Assembly: GCF_000144605.1 (NCBI RefSeq)
Contig: NC_014375.1
Location: forward strand, 3,354,501-3,418,500
DNA length: 64,000 nucleotides
From: Brevundimonas subvibrioides ATCC 15264
GTDB taxonomy: Bacteria > Pseudomonadota > Alphaproteobacteria > Caulobacterales > Caulobacteraceae
Direction of reading: 5' to 3'
Both the position numbers and the translations under genes were made by a program. A model generated the notes under the pieces. That model did not search any database. It was not told the DNA's origin and was given only the letters and a program-made list of their open reading frames with translations. Positions 55,562 to 64,000 of the stretch are shown piece after piece (position 1 is the first letter of the stretch; every line of letters starts with the position of its first letter).

Positions 55562-56188
55562 ATGAAGTTTCTGGCGCTTGTGGGGATCGTCGGCCTGATC
55601 TGGCTGGTGGGGCTGTTCGCCTTCGCCGACCGGGTCCGCAATCTGACGCCTGCCGACGAGCCCGCCCGCGCCGACGGCATCGTCGCCCTGACCGGCCCCT
55701 CGGCCGAGCGGGTCAATGCGGCGGTGCGCCTGCTGGAACAGGACAAGGGCGAGCGGGTGCTGATCTCGGGCGTCAACCGCGAGGTCCGACGCCAGGAACT
55801 GCGCGAACTGACCCCCGGATCGAACCGGTTGTTCAACTGCTGCGTCGATCTGGGCTTCGAGGCCGAGGACACCGGCGGCAACGCCCAGGAGATCGCCGCC
55901 TGGGCCGGATCCAAGAACTACACGTCCCTGATCGTCGTGACCTCGGACTACCACATGCCGCGCTCGCTGCTGGAGATCCGGAGCGCGGCCCCGGGTCTGG
56001 AGCTGACGCCCTATGCAGTCTCGACGCCATCGCTGGACAACTCGCGCTGGTGGCGCGCGGCGGTGACGGCGCGGCGCATGACGCTGGAATACATGAAATA
56101 CCTCGCCGTTCTGGGCCGCGAGGCCGTGCACCGGGTCGTCGGCCACGACGAACGGCCCGAGACCCCCGAAGAGGCACCCGCATCTTGA
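55562..56188 (+). CDS. YdcF-family (DUF218) membrane protein
   Basis: 208 residues. One N-terminal membrane span (3-22) and a DUF218 domain with IVALTGPSAERVNAAVRLLEQ, VLISGVNREV, NAQEIAAW and VVTSDYHMPRSLLEIR. The last segment is the family's conserved stretch. DUF218 proteins are tied to envelope metabolism, but their reaction is mostly unknown. It overlaps the plsC start (TTGA). Confidence 0.88.
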   Translation: MKFLALVGIVGLIWLVGLFAFADRVRNLTPADEPARADGIVALTGPSAERVNAAVRLLEQDKGERVLISGVNREVRRQELRELTPGSNRLFNCCVDLGFEAEDTGGNAQEIAAWAGSKNYTSLIVVTSDYHMPRSLLEIRSAAPGLELTPYAVSTPSLDNSRWWRAAVTARRMTLEYMKYLAVLGREAVHRVVGHDERPETPEEAPAS

Positions 56189-56892
56189 TCGCGCTGCGTT
56201 CCCTGGTCTTCGTGGCCTGGCTGTATCTGTCCCTGGCCCTGTTCGCGGTCGGCATGTCCCCGGCCCTTCTGCTGCCGCACCGGTTCGCCCTGGGGGTCGT
56301 CAAGGCCTGGGCCCGGTTCGTCCTGTTCGGCCTGCACCGGATCGCCGGCGTGCGGGTCGAGTTCCGCGGCCTGGAGCACCGCCCGACCGGCCGGGCCCTG
56401 GTCGCCTGCAAGCATCAGGGGATGCTGGACATCATCATCCCCTTCGTCGTGCTCGATGACCCCTGCATCATCACCAAGAAGGAGCTGATGATCCTGCCGT
56501 TCTTCGGCTGGTTCGCCTGGAAGACGAAGATGATCTCGGTGGACCGCTCGGCCGCGTCCAAGGCGCTGCGCGACATGGTCAAACAGGCCCGCGAGCGCGT
56601 CGCCGAGGGCCGCCAGATCTGGATCTTCCCCGAAGGCACGCGGGCCGAGGTCGGGGCCGTGCCGGACTACAAGCCCGGCGTCGCGGCCCTGTACCGCGAC
56701 ATCGGCAGCCCCTGCTGGCCCGTGGCCACCAACGCCGGCGTCCACTGGCCGGCCCACGGCTTCCGCCGCTATCCCGGCACCGTGGTCTACGAGTTCCTGC
56801 CGCCCATCGAGGCCGAGCTGAAGCGCGCCGTCTTCATGGCCGAGCTGGAGCGCCGCATCGAGACCGCGTCGAGCGCCCTGCTTCAGGCCTGA
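56185..56892 (+). CDS. plsC: 1-acyl-sn-glycerol-3-phosphate acyltransferase
   Basis: 235 residues. It makes phosphatidic acid in the inner membrane. The acyltransferase box CKHQGMLD has Gln in place of Ser in the NHxxxD-type motif (H and D kept), with KKELMILPFFGWFAWKTKMISVDR and IWIFPEGTRAEVGAVPDYKPG. The start is TTG 56185, coupled to the previous stop; no good ATG gives the N-terminal membrane span. It overlaps the convergent AraC gene by ten bases. Confidence 0.92.
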   Translation: MIALRSLVFVAWLYLSLALFAVGMSPALLLPHRFALGVVKAWARFVLFGLHRIAGVRVEFRGLEHRPTGRALVACKHQGMLDIIIPFVVLDDPCIITKKELMILPFFGWFAWKTKMISVDRSAASKALRDMVKQARERVAEGRQIWIFPEGTRAEVGAVPDYKPGVAALYRDIGSPCWPVATNAGVHWPAHGFRRYPGTVVYEFLPPIEAELKRAVFMAELERRIETASSALLQA

Positions 56893-57794
56893 GCCCGCCG
56901 GAACTGGCTGGGCGAGACCCCGGTCGCATCGCGGAAGGCCCGGGCGAAACGGCTGGGGCTGTCATAGCCGACGGCTGCCGCGACATCGGTGATCGATCGT
57001 TCCGGCTGCACCAGAAGGCGCTGTGCCACCGTCAGCCGCCGGAGCCGGATCCAGCCCGCGGGCGGCATTCCCATCGACTCCTTGAACGACCGGGCGAAGT
57101 GGAACGGCGACAGACCCGTCAGCGCGGCGAGGTCGGCATTCCGGATCGGGCGATCCAGCCTCGCCTCCACATGCTCGCGCACGACGCCGAGTTGCCGTGC
57201 CGTGAGCCCGCCCCGCGTCGCCTCACGGGCCCGCGTGCGCGCGATCCGGACCAGTGTGAGGAGCAGGGTGTCCAGCACGGAGGCATTCAGGGCCTGATCC
57301 TCCGGCGATGACGACTGGGCGAGCTGTTCGACGAGACCGGTCACCACAGGATCGACCAGGACCCGGCCACGCAGCGGCGACAGCGGACACCCCGGATTCC
57401 CGACAAGCCCCCTTCGGTAAAAGGCCTCGGGCGGGATGGACAGCAGGAGCACGTCCTGCGCCGCATGGGCCGCCATGACGGCGTCCGCGCCCGCAGGAGC
57501 CAGCAGATAGTAGTCGGGAGCGACACAGGCCTTGAGCCGGGCCGGGTCGGGTCGCTCCATGGACCGCTCGCGCGCCACGAGGTTGATGCGAACCGCCAGC
57601 TGAAGCCCGTCGCCCGCCTGGAGGCGCACCGGACCGTTCGGTCGGGCCAGGCGCCTGAGGCGCGCGCCGTCACCCAATCCCGCAGGATTGAGCTCGACCC
57701 AGGCAGGATCGGGCGCGCGTGTTTCTCCAGGCCCCGACACTGTCCCTCGCCCGCCTGACGGGTCGTTCACCGAGGAACTCGAAGATGCGTCCAT
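56883..57794 (-). CDS. AraC-family transcriptional regulator
   Basis: 303 residues. The C-terminal two-helix-turn-helix domain (about 205-303) has LAALTGLSPFHFARSFKESMGMPPAGWIRLRRL and ITDVAAAVGYDSPSRFARAFRDATGVSPSQFR. The N-terminal half has no clear sugar-binding cupin; its ligand is unknown. ATG 57794 has AGGA upstream but overlaps the divergent hydrolase start by ten bases; GTG 57740 with GAGGG upstream is an alternative. The arrangement suggests control of the adjacent secreted hydrolase. Confidence 0.88.
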   Translation of the reverse strand: MDASSSSSVNDPSGGRGTVSGPGETRAPDPAWVELNPAGLGDGARLRRLARPNGPVRLQAGDGLQLAVRINLVARERSMERPDPARLKACVAPDYYLLAPAGADAVMAAHAAQDVLLLSIPPEAFYRRGLVGNPGCPLSPLRGRVLVDPVVTGLVEQLAQSSSPEDQALNASVLDTLLLTLVRIARTRAREATRGGLTARQLGVVREHVEARLDRPIRNADLAALTGLSPFHFARSFKESMGMPPAGWIRLRRLTVAQRLLVQPERSITDVAAAVGYDSPSRFARAFRDATGVSPSQFRRAQA

Positions 57795-58510
57795 TGATCC
57801 TGACCCTCGCCGCCGCCCTGATGCTGACCCACGGTGCCGGTGCCGCCCGCGCCCAGAGCGTCACGGCCCCCGCAGCCCTGACCACACCGGACGTCGACGA
57901 CACCGTGCTGATCTATGTGGATTACGTCACCGGCCTGGACAACCTGATCACCACGATCCCCGGCCCCCAGTTCCGGAACAACATCACCGCCTTCGCGAAG
58001 TTCAATCCGCTGTTCAGGGTGCCGACGATCGTCCTGGGTGAGGAGAACGACTACTACGGGACCTTCCTGCCCGAGATCACGGCCAACGTGACCCACGGCG
58101 TCCACCGCTTCAACCGGACCGGCGTGTCCGGCTATACGCCCGCGGTCGCGGCGTGGCTGGCCGCAACGGGCCGCAGGACGGTCGTGATCGGCGGCATCTC
58201 GATCGACAACTGCACGCTCCAGACCGTGCTGGACCTCCGGCGCGCCGGATACACGGTCTATGTCATCTCCGACGTGTCGGGATCCAACAGCGCGCTGGCG
58301 GAGTCGGATGCGCTGGCGACGATGCGATCCGCGGGAGCCGTGACCGGCGGATGGCTGACCATCCTGACCAGCCTCGGCCGGGATTTCGCCGACCCCGACT
58401 ATGGCCGGGGCATGATGGGCATCATCCAGGCCCACTGGCCGGCCTCGACCACCGGCACGGTGAACGACACCACGCCGGACGGCCACGGCATGCAGCTGCC
58501 TCGCGGTTAG
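57785..58510 (+). CDS. Secreted isochorismatase-like cysteine hydrolase (YcaC type)
   Basis: 241 residues with a signal peptide (1-24, ending GAARAQ). The isochorismatase fold is supported by VLIYVDYVTGLDNLI (catalytic Asp), IGGISIDNCTLQTVLDLRRAGYTVYVISD (catalytic Cys) and PTIVLGEE. Where the family usually has Lys I read Arg (HRFNRTGVSGY), so the triad may be altered. Most family members are cytosolic, so export is unusual. It is divergent from an AraC regulator and overlaps convergent hisC by four bases. The substrate is unknown. Confidence 0.8.
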   Translation: MRPLILTLAAALMLTHGAGAARAQSVTAPAALTTPDVDDTVLIYVDYVTGLDNLITTIPGPQFRNNITAFAKFNPLFRVPTIVLGEENDYYGTFLPEITANVTHGVHRFNRTGVSGYTPAVAAWLAATGRRTVVIGGISIDNCTLQTVLDLRRAGYTVYVISDVSGSNSALAESDALATMRSAGAVTGGWLTILTSLGRDFADPDYGRGMMGIIQAHWPASTTGTVNDTTPDGHGMQLPRG

Positions 58511-59607
58511 GTCGCGGCGAACTCGCTGAGGGCATCGATGACCGCGCGGTTCTGGTCCTCGGTGCCCACGGTGATGCGCAGGCCGTCGTGGATGCCGTAG
58601 CCGCCGACGGCGCGGACGATGATGCCCTTCGAGTTCAGGTAGTCGTTGGCGGCGGCCGCCGTGCGCTTGCCGTCCCTGAACAGGACCAGGATGAAGTTGC
58701 CCGCGCTGGGCAGGACCTCGAAGCCGAAGCCGCGGATGGCCTGGGTCAGGCGAGGCCGCCAGGTCTGGACCAGCTCACGCGAGGCGGTCTGGTGCGCCTC
58801 GTCGGCGATGGCGGCGGTGGCGGCGTCCAGACCCGGTACCGAGACGTTGAACGGCAGGCGGATGCGGTCGACGGCCTCCGCCACCGCCAGCGGCGCATAG
58901 CCGAAGCCGACGCGAAGGCCACCGAGGCCGTGGATCTTGGAGAAGGTCCGGGTGACGATGATGTTGGCCGCCTCGCGCGCCAGTGGCAGGGCGGTCTCCC
59001 AGTCCGACTCGACCACGAACTCGGCATAGGCCTCGTCGACCACCAGCAGGATATGGGGCGGCAGGGCCTCGTGCAGGCGGCGGATTTCCTCGCCGGAGTT
59101 GTAGCTGCCGGTCGGGTTGGAGGGATTGGAGACGTAGACGATCTTCGTCCGCTCATCGACCTGGGCCAGCAGGGCGTCGACCTCGGCCTTGTAGCCGGGC
59201 TCCGGGGCCAGCTTGACCTGGGCCTCGCAGCCCAGGGCGCTGATGCGATAGGCGAGGAAGCCGTACTCGCCCGTGACGATGTTGTCGCCGGGCGACAGAT
59301 AGGTCTGGTTCAGCAGGGCGAAGACCTCGTCCGAACCGTTGCCGAAGATCAGCCGGTCCGGCTCCAGACCGTGATGGTCGGCGACCGCGGCGCGCAGCTT
59401 GCCCGCGCGACCGTCCGGGTACAGATGAATGGACTTCAGCGCCGCCTCATAGGCGGCGCGGGCCTTGGGCCCGGACCCCAGGGCGTTCTCGTTGGACGAC
59501 AGCTTCATCGGCTCGGCGATGCCGGCCAGCACGGACTTGCCGCCGACGTAGGGGGCGATGTCGAGGATGCCGGGCTTGGGAGCAGGAGCGGTCGTGACGT
59601 CGGTCAT
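58507..59607 (-). CDS. hisC: Histidinol-phosphate aminotransferase
   Basis: 366 residues, PLP-dependent fold type I. LSSNENALGSGPKA, FGNGSDEVFALLNQTYL, YVSNPSNPTGS, VVDEAYAEFV and TFSKIHGLGGLRVGFG (PLP lysine) are typical. It serves histidine synthesis and often also tyrosine/phenylalanine transamination. It lies eight bases downstream of the chorismate-mutase-like gene on the same strand. Confidence 0.94.
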   Translation of the reverse strand: MTDVTTAPAPKPGILDIAPYVGGKSVLAGIAEPMKLSSNENALGSGPKARAAYEAALKSIHLYPDGRAGKLRAAVADHHGLEPDRLIFGNGSDEVFALLNQTYLSPGDNIVTGEYGFLAYRISALGCEAQVKLAPEPGYKAEVDALLAQVDERTKIVYVSNPSNPTGSYNSGEEIRRLHEALPPHILLVVDEAYAEFVVESDWETALPLAREAANIIVTRTFSKIHGLGGLRVGFGYAPLAVAEAVDRIRLPFNVSVPGLDAATAAIADEAHQTASRELVQTWRPRLTQAIRGFGFEVLPSAGNFILVLFRDGKRTAAAANDYLNSKGIIVRAVGGYGIHDGLRITVGTEDQNRAVIDALSEFAAT

Positions 59608-59615
59608 GCGGACTC

Positions 59616-60323
59616 TCAGAACAGGGGGGCGGCGCCGATCACGCCCTTCAGGGCGCCGGGGGCTGCCGGGAGCCGCCCGTCTTCGGCCTGCACATAGCCC
59701 GCGAGCATGAACAGCTTCAACCCGCCAGCGGCGGCGAGCGGCCGGGCGACGAAGCCGCAGGCCGCCAGCGCCTCGACGATCCGGGCGTCCGGCAAGCGCG
59801 CGTCGGTGACCCAGAAGGTGCGGTCGTCGCCGGTCGGCCCGGTCGGGGCGGCGGCGACGCGGAGCGCGGCGGGCAGGCCATGACGATCATCGGGAAGCGC
59901 CGCGATGACCCGCAGCTCCGGCCGGGCCAGAAGCTTGCCCCACCAGGGACGGACCGAGGCGACATCGATCAGGGCGTGGGCCCCGGCCGCGACCTGGGCC
60001 AGAGCGGCGTCCGGGTCGGCGACCGCACGGGCCGACAGGCCGAACCGGTCGGCGGCCAGCAGCTGCGCCGCGGCCCCGGCGACGACCATCGCGGTTCCGG
60101 CCCTTGCCTCGATGCGACCCCACAGGGCGCGCAGCATGGCGGCCTGATGCACGTCGTCGGCCTCGGCCAGCAGGGCGCGCAGGGCCAGGGTCGATTCGTC
60201 GGGCGACGCGTCCTGTCCCGCCGCCAGTCGTGCGGTCAGGGCCTCGATCAGGGCGTGATCCAGCTTCAGCCGGTCGGTGTCGACGCGGGGTTCTTCCAGC
60301 AGGGCACCGTGCTTGCGCGCCAT
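59616..60323 (-). CDS. Chorismate mutase / prephenate dehydratase-like protein
   Basis: 235 residues. The N-terminal part (about 15-75: TDRLKLDHALIEALTARLA, LRALLAEADDVHQAAMLRALWGRIEARA) follows the spacing of AroQ-type chorismate mutase helices. The rest has a prephenate-dehydratase-like alternation (MVVAGAAAQLLAADRFGL, AHALIDVASVRPWWGKLLA, RTFWVTD). Both resemblances are weak and key residues cannot be assigned, so this may be a degenerate or regulatory relative. Position just upstream of hisC supports a link to aromatic amino acids. Confidence 0.45.
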   Translation of the reverse strand: MARKHGALLEEPRVDTDRLKLDHALIEALTARLAAGQDASPDESTLALRALLAEADDVHQAAMLRALWGRIEARAGTAMVVAGAAAQLLAADRFGLSARAVADPDAALAQVAAGAHALIDVASVRPWWGKLLARPELRVIAALPDDRHGLPAALRVAAAPTGPTGDDRTFWVTDARLPDARIVEALAACGFVARPLAAAGGLKLFMLAGYVQAEDGRLPAAPGALKGVIGAAPLF

Positions 60324-60339
60324 GAGCTCCCCTCCGGCG

Positions 60340-61386
60340 TCAGAACAGCTTGGGGGCCGGGGCCAGGGCGAAGGGACCCAGGAAGGTCCGGCCCTCGCGG
60401 AAGACGAGCGACAGGTTCACGTCCTCATTGCCCTGAACGGCCGCGGCGGCCGTCGCCCCCGCGGCCCCGGCCCGGTTGACGGCGCCCGAGCCCGAGCCCG
60501 CCAGACCGGCGATCGCGGCCATGGGCTGTCTGGCCTGCAGCGCGACGGTGCCCTGAAGGCGGCCGTCGGGGGTGGCCGACAGCACGTCGCTGGACAGGGT
60601 GGCGGCGCTGTCGCCCGCCGACAGCTCGCCGCGCACGGCGGTGAAACGGCCCCCCGCGCGGGTCCAGGCCGAGAAGATGCCGGCCGCGTCCGCGCCCTGC
60701 AGCCGGTTGGCGTCCTCGACCACGGTCTCGATCTGGGCGGTGAGCTTGCCGTTGCGCGCCATCCCCTCGACCGGACCGCCCGGACGGCCTTCGGCGTCGA
60801 TCAGGCGGAACAGGACGTCGACGCTGTTCTCCACGCCCGGCGTGGTCGACGGGGCCAGGTGCGGCCGCAGATAGAATTCGATCTTGCCGGCGCGCGAGAT
60901 CGGGAACACCTCGGCCCCCTGATGCACGGTGAAGACGGGCTGCTGCAGCTCGACCGCCAGATTGGGCCAGCGCTGGGACAGGCCGTGGACGCTGGCGCGG
61001 ATGTAGGGGGCCCCGATGGCGACCTTGCCCTTGCCCGCGCGGTTGAGCACCAGTCCGTCATCGGCGGCGATCACCCATTTGTCCGGGTTCCAGGCATTGG
61101 CCTCGGCGGCCAGTTGCGGCGCGGCCAGGGCATGACCGGACGGAGCGGTGACCGAGACGTTCCCGGCCTCCAGCCGCACCCGGAAGGGCCAGCCCGAGGT
61201 GCCCAGCCCCGTATAGGCCACCGTCCAGCCGGACCCCCGCATGGCCTCGACCTGCGCCACGAGCCGCGTCTGCACCTGATGGGCCAGATAGAACCACCAG
61301 CCCGACCAGACGGCGAGCGCGATCAGGAACAGGCCGATCGGCGCGAACAGGCCGGAGCGTTTGTGGCGGGGGGCGGCGTCGGTCAT
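60340..61386 (-). CDS. DUF2125 membrane-anchored protein
   Basis: 348 residues. One N-terminal membrane span (about 12-34, FAPIGLFLIALAVWSGWWFYL) is followed by a beta-rich periplasmic domain with YTGLGTSGWPFRVRLEAGNV, typical of DUF2125 in alphaproteobacteria. It ends in VFREGRTFLGPFALAPAPKLF. The function is unknown. It is 16 bases upstream of the chorismate-mutase-like gene and probably co-transcribed with it and hisC. Confidence 0.85.
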   Translation of the reverse strand: MTDAAPRHKRSGLFAPIGLFLIALAVWSGWWFYLAHQVQTRLVAQVEAMRGSGWTVAYTGLGTSGWPFRVRLEAGNVSVTAPSGHALAAPQLAAEANAWNPDKWVIAADDGLVLNRAGKGKVAIGAPYIRASVHGLSQRWPNLAVELQQPVFTVHQGAEVFPISRAGKIEFYLRPHLAPSTTPGVENSVDVLFRLIDAEGRPGGPVEGMARNGKLTAQIETVVEDANRLQGADAAGIFSAWTRAGGRFTAVRGELSAGDSAATLSSDVLSATPDGRLQGTVALQARQPMAAIAGLAGSGSGAVNRAGAAGATAAAAVQGNEDVNLSLVFREGRTFLGPFALAPAPKLF

Positions 61387-61482
61387 TCAGGCCTTTTGCC
61401 GCATCCGGCCGCGCGTGGCGAGACTGCGCGACGTTTGCGCCCGGGCCGTACCGCCGCACGTCGACAGTCCTGCGCAGACCCG

Positions 61483-62646
61483 TCAGACAAGCCCATCCAG
61501 CGTGGGCGCTTCGGCGCTGCTGGCGGGAAAGACCCGGGCATCCAGGGCGGCCCGGTCGATCCCGACGTGGTCCCGCAACACGCCCTTGAACACGGACCGG
61601 ATATCGAGCGTCGGGGCCAGGTCGCGGCCCTCGAAAAGGCGGTTCTCCGCCAGGGTGGGCCAGTCGCCGATCATGCCGCCCGGCTTCAGCGCCCCGCCGG
61701 CGAGCAGAAGGGCCGAGCCGGTCCCGTGGTCGGTGCCTCCCGTCCCGTTGGCGCGGGCCGTCCGACCGAACTCGGTGGCCAGGACGACGATGGTCCGGCT
61801 CCAGTCATCACCAAGGCCGGTGCGCAACCCTGAAATCACCTGGTCCAGACCCGTCAGACGCGCCTGCAACTGGCCCACCTGTCGCGCGTGGGTGTCCCAG
61901 CCGTCGACCGACAGGGCGACCACGTCGGCCCCGTCCGGCCCCGTCATCAGCCGGGCGACCGCCTGTCCCAGACCCGCGACGTCGTTGCGGGCCAGACGCC
62001 CGTCCCCGCCCATCGCCATGGCCTGCGCCTCGGTCTGCAGGCCGGCCGCGAGATTGTCGGCCAGCAGACGATCCTCCGCATAGAGATCCTGCAACAGCGA
62101 AGCCATCCGGTCCTCGGACCCGGTCCGTCCCCCCGGGGCCCAGCTGGACGTCGCTGCCGATCCCCTCAGGATCAGCGGCGTCTGGGCCCCGATCGAGAGA
62201 CCCTTCACGCCCCCCGTGGCCGCCAGGGCCCGGTTCAGCCAGCCGTCGGTCTGCTGCCTCAGACCCTCACCGCCGTTCTCAAGCACATCCTGGGCATCGA
62301 AGTGGGAGCGGACGCGGACGGGGATGGCCACGGCTGGAGCGAACCGCAACTGGCCCTGGCCATGCAGCGCATGCAGTCCGGCCAGAGAGGGATGAAGGCT
62401 GAAGCCGTCGGACAGGGCCAGACTGTCCTCGATGGCCAGCGCGCCGCGCAGCGGTCGGTAATCGGGATCGTTCCCCGGCACGACCACGGACAGTCCGTCC
62501 ATGGCCCCCCGGGCAATGACGACGACCAGCTTGTTCCGGGGTCCCGAAGCGGTCCGGGCTCCGGCCTGTCCCGCAAAGGCCAGGCTGACACCGGCGGCGG
62601 AGGCACCCAGAAGGAAGCGGCGGGTGAGGTCGATCGAACGGGTCAT
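61483..62646 (-). CDS. DUF1501 secreted protein (Tat signal)
   Basis: 387 residues. A twin-arginine-type signal (TRRFLLGASAAGVSLAF) precedes a DUF1501 domain of the alkaline-phosphatase-like fold: LVVVIARGAMDGLSVVVPGNDP, SVDGWDTHARQVGQLQARL, VVLATEFGRTARANGTGGTDHGTGSALLLAG. It always occurs with DUF1800 partners and does so here, overlapping by ATGA (62643-62646). The role of the pair is not established. Confidence 0.9.
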   Translation of the reverse strand: MTRSIDLTRRFLLGASAAGVSLAFAGQAGARTASGPRNKLVVVIARGAMDGLSVVVPGNDPDYRPLRGALAIEDSLALSDGFSLHPSLAGLHALHGQGQLRFAPAVAIPVRVRSHFDAQDVLENGGEGLRQQTDGWLNRALAATGGVKGLSIGAQTPLILRGSAATSSWAPGGRTGSEDRMASLLQDLYAEDRLLADNLAAGLQTEAQAMAMGGDGRLARNDVAGLGQAVARLMTGPDGADVVALSVDGWDTHARQVGQLQARLTGLDQVISGLRTGLGDDWSRTIVVLATEFGRTARANGTGGTDHGTGSALLLAGGALKPGGMIGDWPTLAENRLFEGRDLAPTLDIRSVFKGVLRDHVGIDRAALDARVFPASSAEAPTLDGLV

Positions 62647-64000
62647 CGGCGCTGAAACTCCGGAGACATGAGAAACAGGGTCAGGGCTTCGGGCCGGCTC
62701 TCGGCGCGGGCGATGGCCAGGCGGGTGCGTTCGCCAAGGCGCGGACCGAGGGCCGCGGCGGCCACGGCGTTCGGATCGGCGGCCCGGGCGCGATCGGCGG
62801 CGGTGCGCGACCAGTCCAGCCGCTTGACCAGGGCATCGGGTCCGGCCCAGTCGGCTGCGGTGTCGGGCCATCCCTCCGGCGACGGCGCGCTCTGCGGCGG
62901 CTGGCCCATGGCGACCAGGGCCTGGCGCAGAGGCGGCACCTGCTGCGGCTCGGTGCCGAAGGCGCGGTGCGCGGACACGACGAAGTCGTAGGGCGTCTTG
63001 ACCTTGGCCGGAGCCGGCTGCCAGGCCTCGGGGGCCGAGATCAGGGCACGGGCCACGACGGACAGATCGCCGCCCGACGTCGTCCAGGCCCGCTCCAGCG
63101 CCGCCACCAGGGCCGGCGGCGGATCGTCCGCCACGAAATGGGACGCGATCTTGCGGGCCAGTCGGCGCGCGGTCTCGGGGCGGCCGGCCAGATCCTTCAG
63201 GATGGCCTCGCCCTGCGCGCGACCGGTGTCTCCATATCGGCGGCCCAGCACGGTCCGCTCGCCCGGCTCATGCACGACGGGGCGATAGACGAAGCCATGG
63301 TGCCCCGGCTCGCCGGCGATCGCCGGGGCCATACCGCGACGCCCGCGCCGCCCGCCGCGCCCCGCCGCGGCCATGGCCTCACGAGCGGCCGGAATGGACC
63401 AGCCGGTCAGGGCGCGGGCGAACTCGGTGACGTCGGCCTGGGTGTAGCCGGCCTCGGACCCGACCGTGTGCAGCTCCATGATCTCGCGGGCCAGGTTCTC
63501 GTTCAGGCCCGCATTGCGCCGCTGGCCCGCCACGCTGTTCGGCCCTACGGACTGGGCCTGATCCAGATAGAGCAGCATGGCGGGGTGTTGCTCGGCGGTC
63601 AGGGCCAAGGTCTCGAACGGCCCGAACACATGCGGGCGGATGGCCTCGCGCTCATAGGCATCGAGAAAGATCGCAGACTGGAATTTGGTGGCCGAGGCCG
63701 TGAAATGGTTGGCCCAGAACAGGGCCCAGCGCTCGGCGAACCCGTCCGGGGTGCTCGCCGCGAGCCGCGCCCGCGCCAGAAAGCCTTCGGCGGCTCCCCG
63801 TGCCAGGGCCTGACGGCTGTCGCGACGGGCGTCGAAGGCGGCCTGGGCCACCGGATCGGCGGGTCGATTGGGCGCGGCGCCGGCGGGATCCGTCATCGCG
63901 CCTCCCGCCATGGCCTGCATCGTTCCGCCCGCACCGGACACCGTTTCAGCCTCGCGCCCCGGCGCGCGACGCGCCTGGCCGGCCTGCCGGTAGCCCAGGA
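62643..64000 (-). CDS. DUF1800 protein (5' end outside window)
   Basis: At least 432 residues from an internal GTG at 63941; the frame stays open to the window edge and DUF1800 proteins normally have more N-terminal sequence, so the true start is probably beyond base 64000. RWALFWANHFTAS, QHPAMLLYLDQAQS, GLNENLAREIMELHTVG, VTEFARALTGW and KTPYDFVVSAHRAFG are DUF1800 hallmarks. It is followed by the DUF1501 gene. Confidence 0.9.
   Translation of the reverse strand, partial: LGYRQAGQARRAPGREAETVSGAGGTMQAMAGGAMTDPAGAAPNRPADPVAQAAFDARRDSRQALARGAAEGFLARARLAASTPDGFAERWALFWANHFTASATKFQSAIFLDAYEREAIRPHVFGPFETLALTAEQHPAMLLYLDQAQSVGPNSVAGQRRNAGLNENLAREIMELHTVGSEAGYTQADVTEFARALTGWSIPAAREAMAAAGRGGRRGRRGMAPAIAGEPGHHGFVYRPVVHEPGERTVLGRRYGDTGRAQGEAILKDLAGRPETARRLARKIASHFVADDPPPALVAALERAWTTSGGDLSVVARALISAPEAWQPAPAKVKTPYDFVVSAHRAFGTEPQQVPPLRQALVAMGQPPQSAPSPEGWPDTAADWAGPDALVKRLDWSRTAADRARAADPNAVAAAALGPRLGERTRLAIARAESRPEALTLFLMSPEFQRR

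Overview
The window is high-GC DNA (about two thirds G+C), densely coded, with no rRNA, tRNA, insertion sequence or CRISPR array that I can support. An Oar-like TonB receptor, RsaD/PrtD-type type I secretion, a serralysin, KpsMT-type polysaccharide export, the order argB-nucleotidase-dapD and ftsE-ftsX beside an MJ0042 zinc-ribbon protein together suggest an alphaproteobacterium of the Caulobacterales, perhaps Brevundimonas. This placement is inference from gene content, not from a marker gene.

Layout. 1-6.6 kb: a TonB-dependent receptor (cut by the left edge), a lipoprotein MsrA, a KpsS-like capsule protein carrying in-frame palindromic repeats, and an OmpA-family protein with a 23-proline linker. 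7-12.5 kb: four nonulosonic (legionaminic-type) acid genes (2-epimerase, CMP-sugar synthetase, 4,6-dehydratase, CBS-nucleotidyltransferase) and a glycosyltransferase. 12.5-23.2 kb: a secreted-protease module made of a lipoprotein inhibitor of the AprI/Inh type, a type I secretion ATPase and adaptor, an unusual ManC-AGE fusion, and a 1576-residue RTX serralysin. 23.3-46.1 kb: a surface polysaccharide locus with an ABC exporter (KpsM, KpsE, KpsT types), GDP-D-rhamnose synthesis (Gmd, Rmd), single and tandem glycosyltransferases, three FkbM-type and several other methyltransferases, DUF4214 proteins and a sulfotransferase-like protein. 46.2-48.6 kb: argB, a pyrimidine 5'-nucleotidase and dapD. 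48.6-64 kb: a Wza-type export lipoprotein, recQ, a hypoxanthine phosphoribosyltransferase, a zinc-ribbon/DUF3426 protein, ftsE, ftsX, a YdcF-type protein, plsC, an AraC regulator, a secreted isochorismatase-like hydrolase, hisC, a chorismate-mutase/prephenate-dehydratase-like protein, a DUF2125 protein and a DUF1501/DUF1800 pair cut by the right edge.

How it fits together. Much of the window builds, exports or decorates the cell surface. ManC-AGE would supply GDP-mannose, Gmd and Rmd would turn it into GDP-D-rhamnose, glycosyltransferases would polymerise it, methyl- and sulfotransferases would decorate it, and the ABC exporter with the Wza-type lipoprotein would move it out. The nonulosonate genes cover only part of their pathway, so the rest must lie elsewhere. 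The protease module looks self-contained (inhibitor, transporter, substrate) apart from a TolC-type outer-membrane channel.

The observations most worth following are the in-frame palindromic elements in the KpsS-like gene, the serralysin-inhibitor-transporter module inside a polysaccharide island, and a C-terminal beta-rich domain shared by four proteins of the polysaccharide locus, two of them clearly methyltransferase-like.
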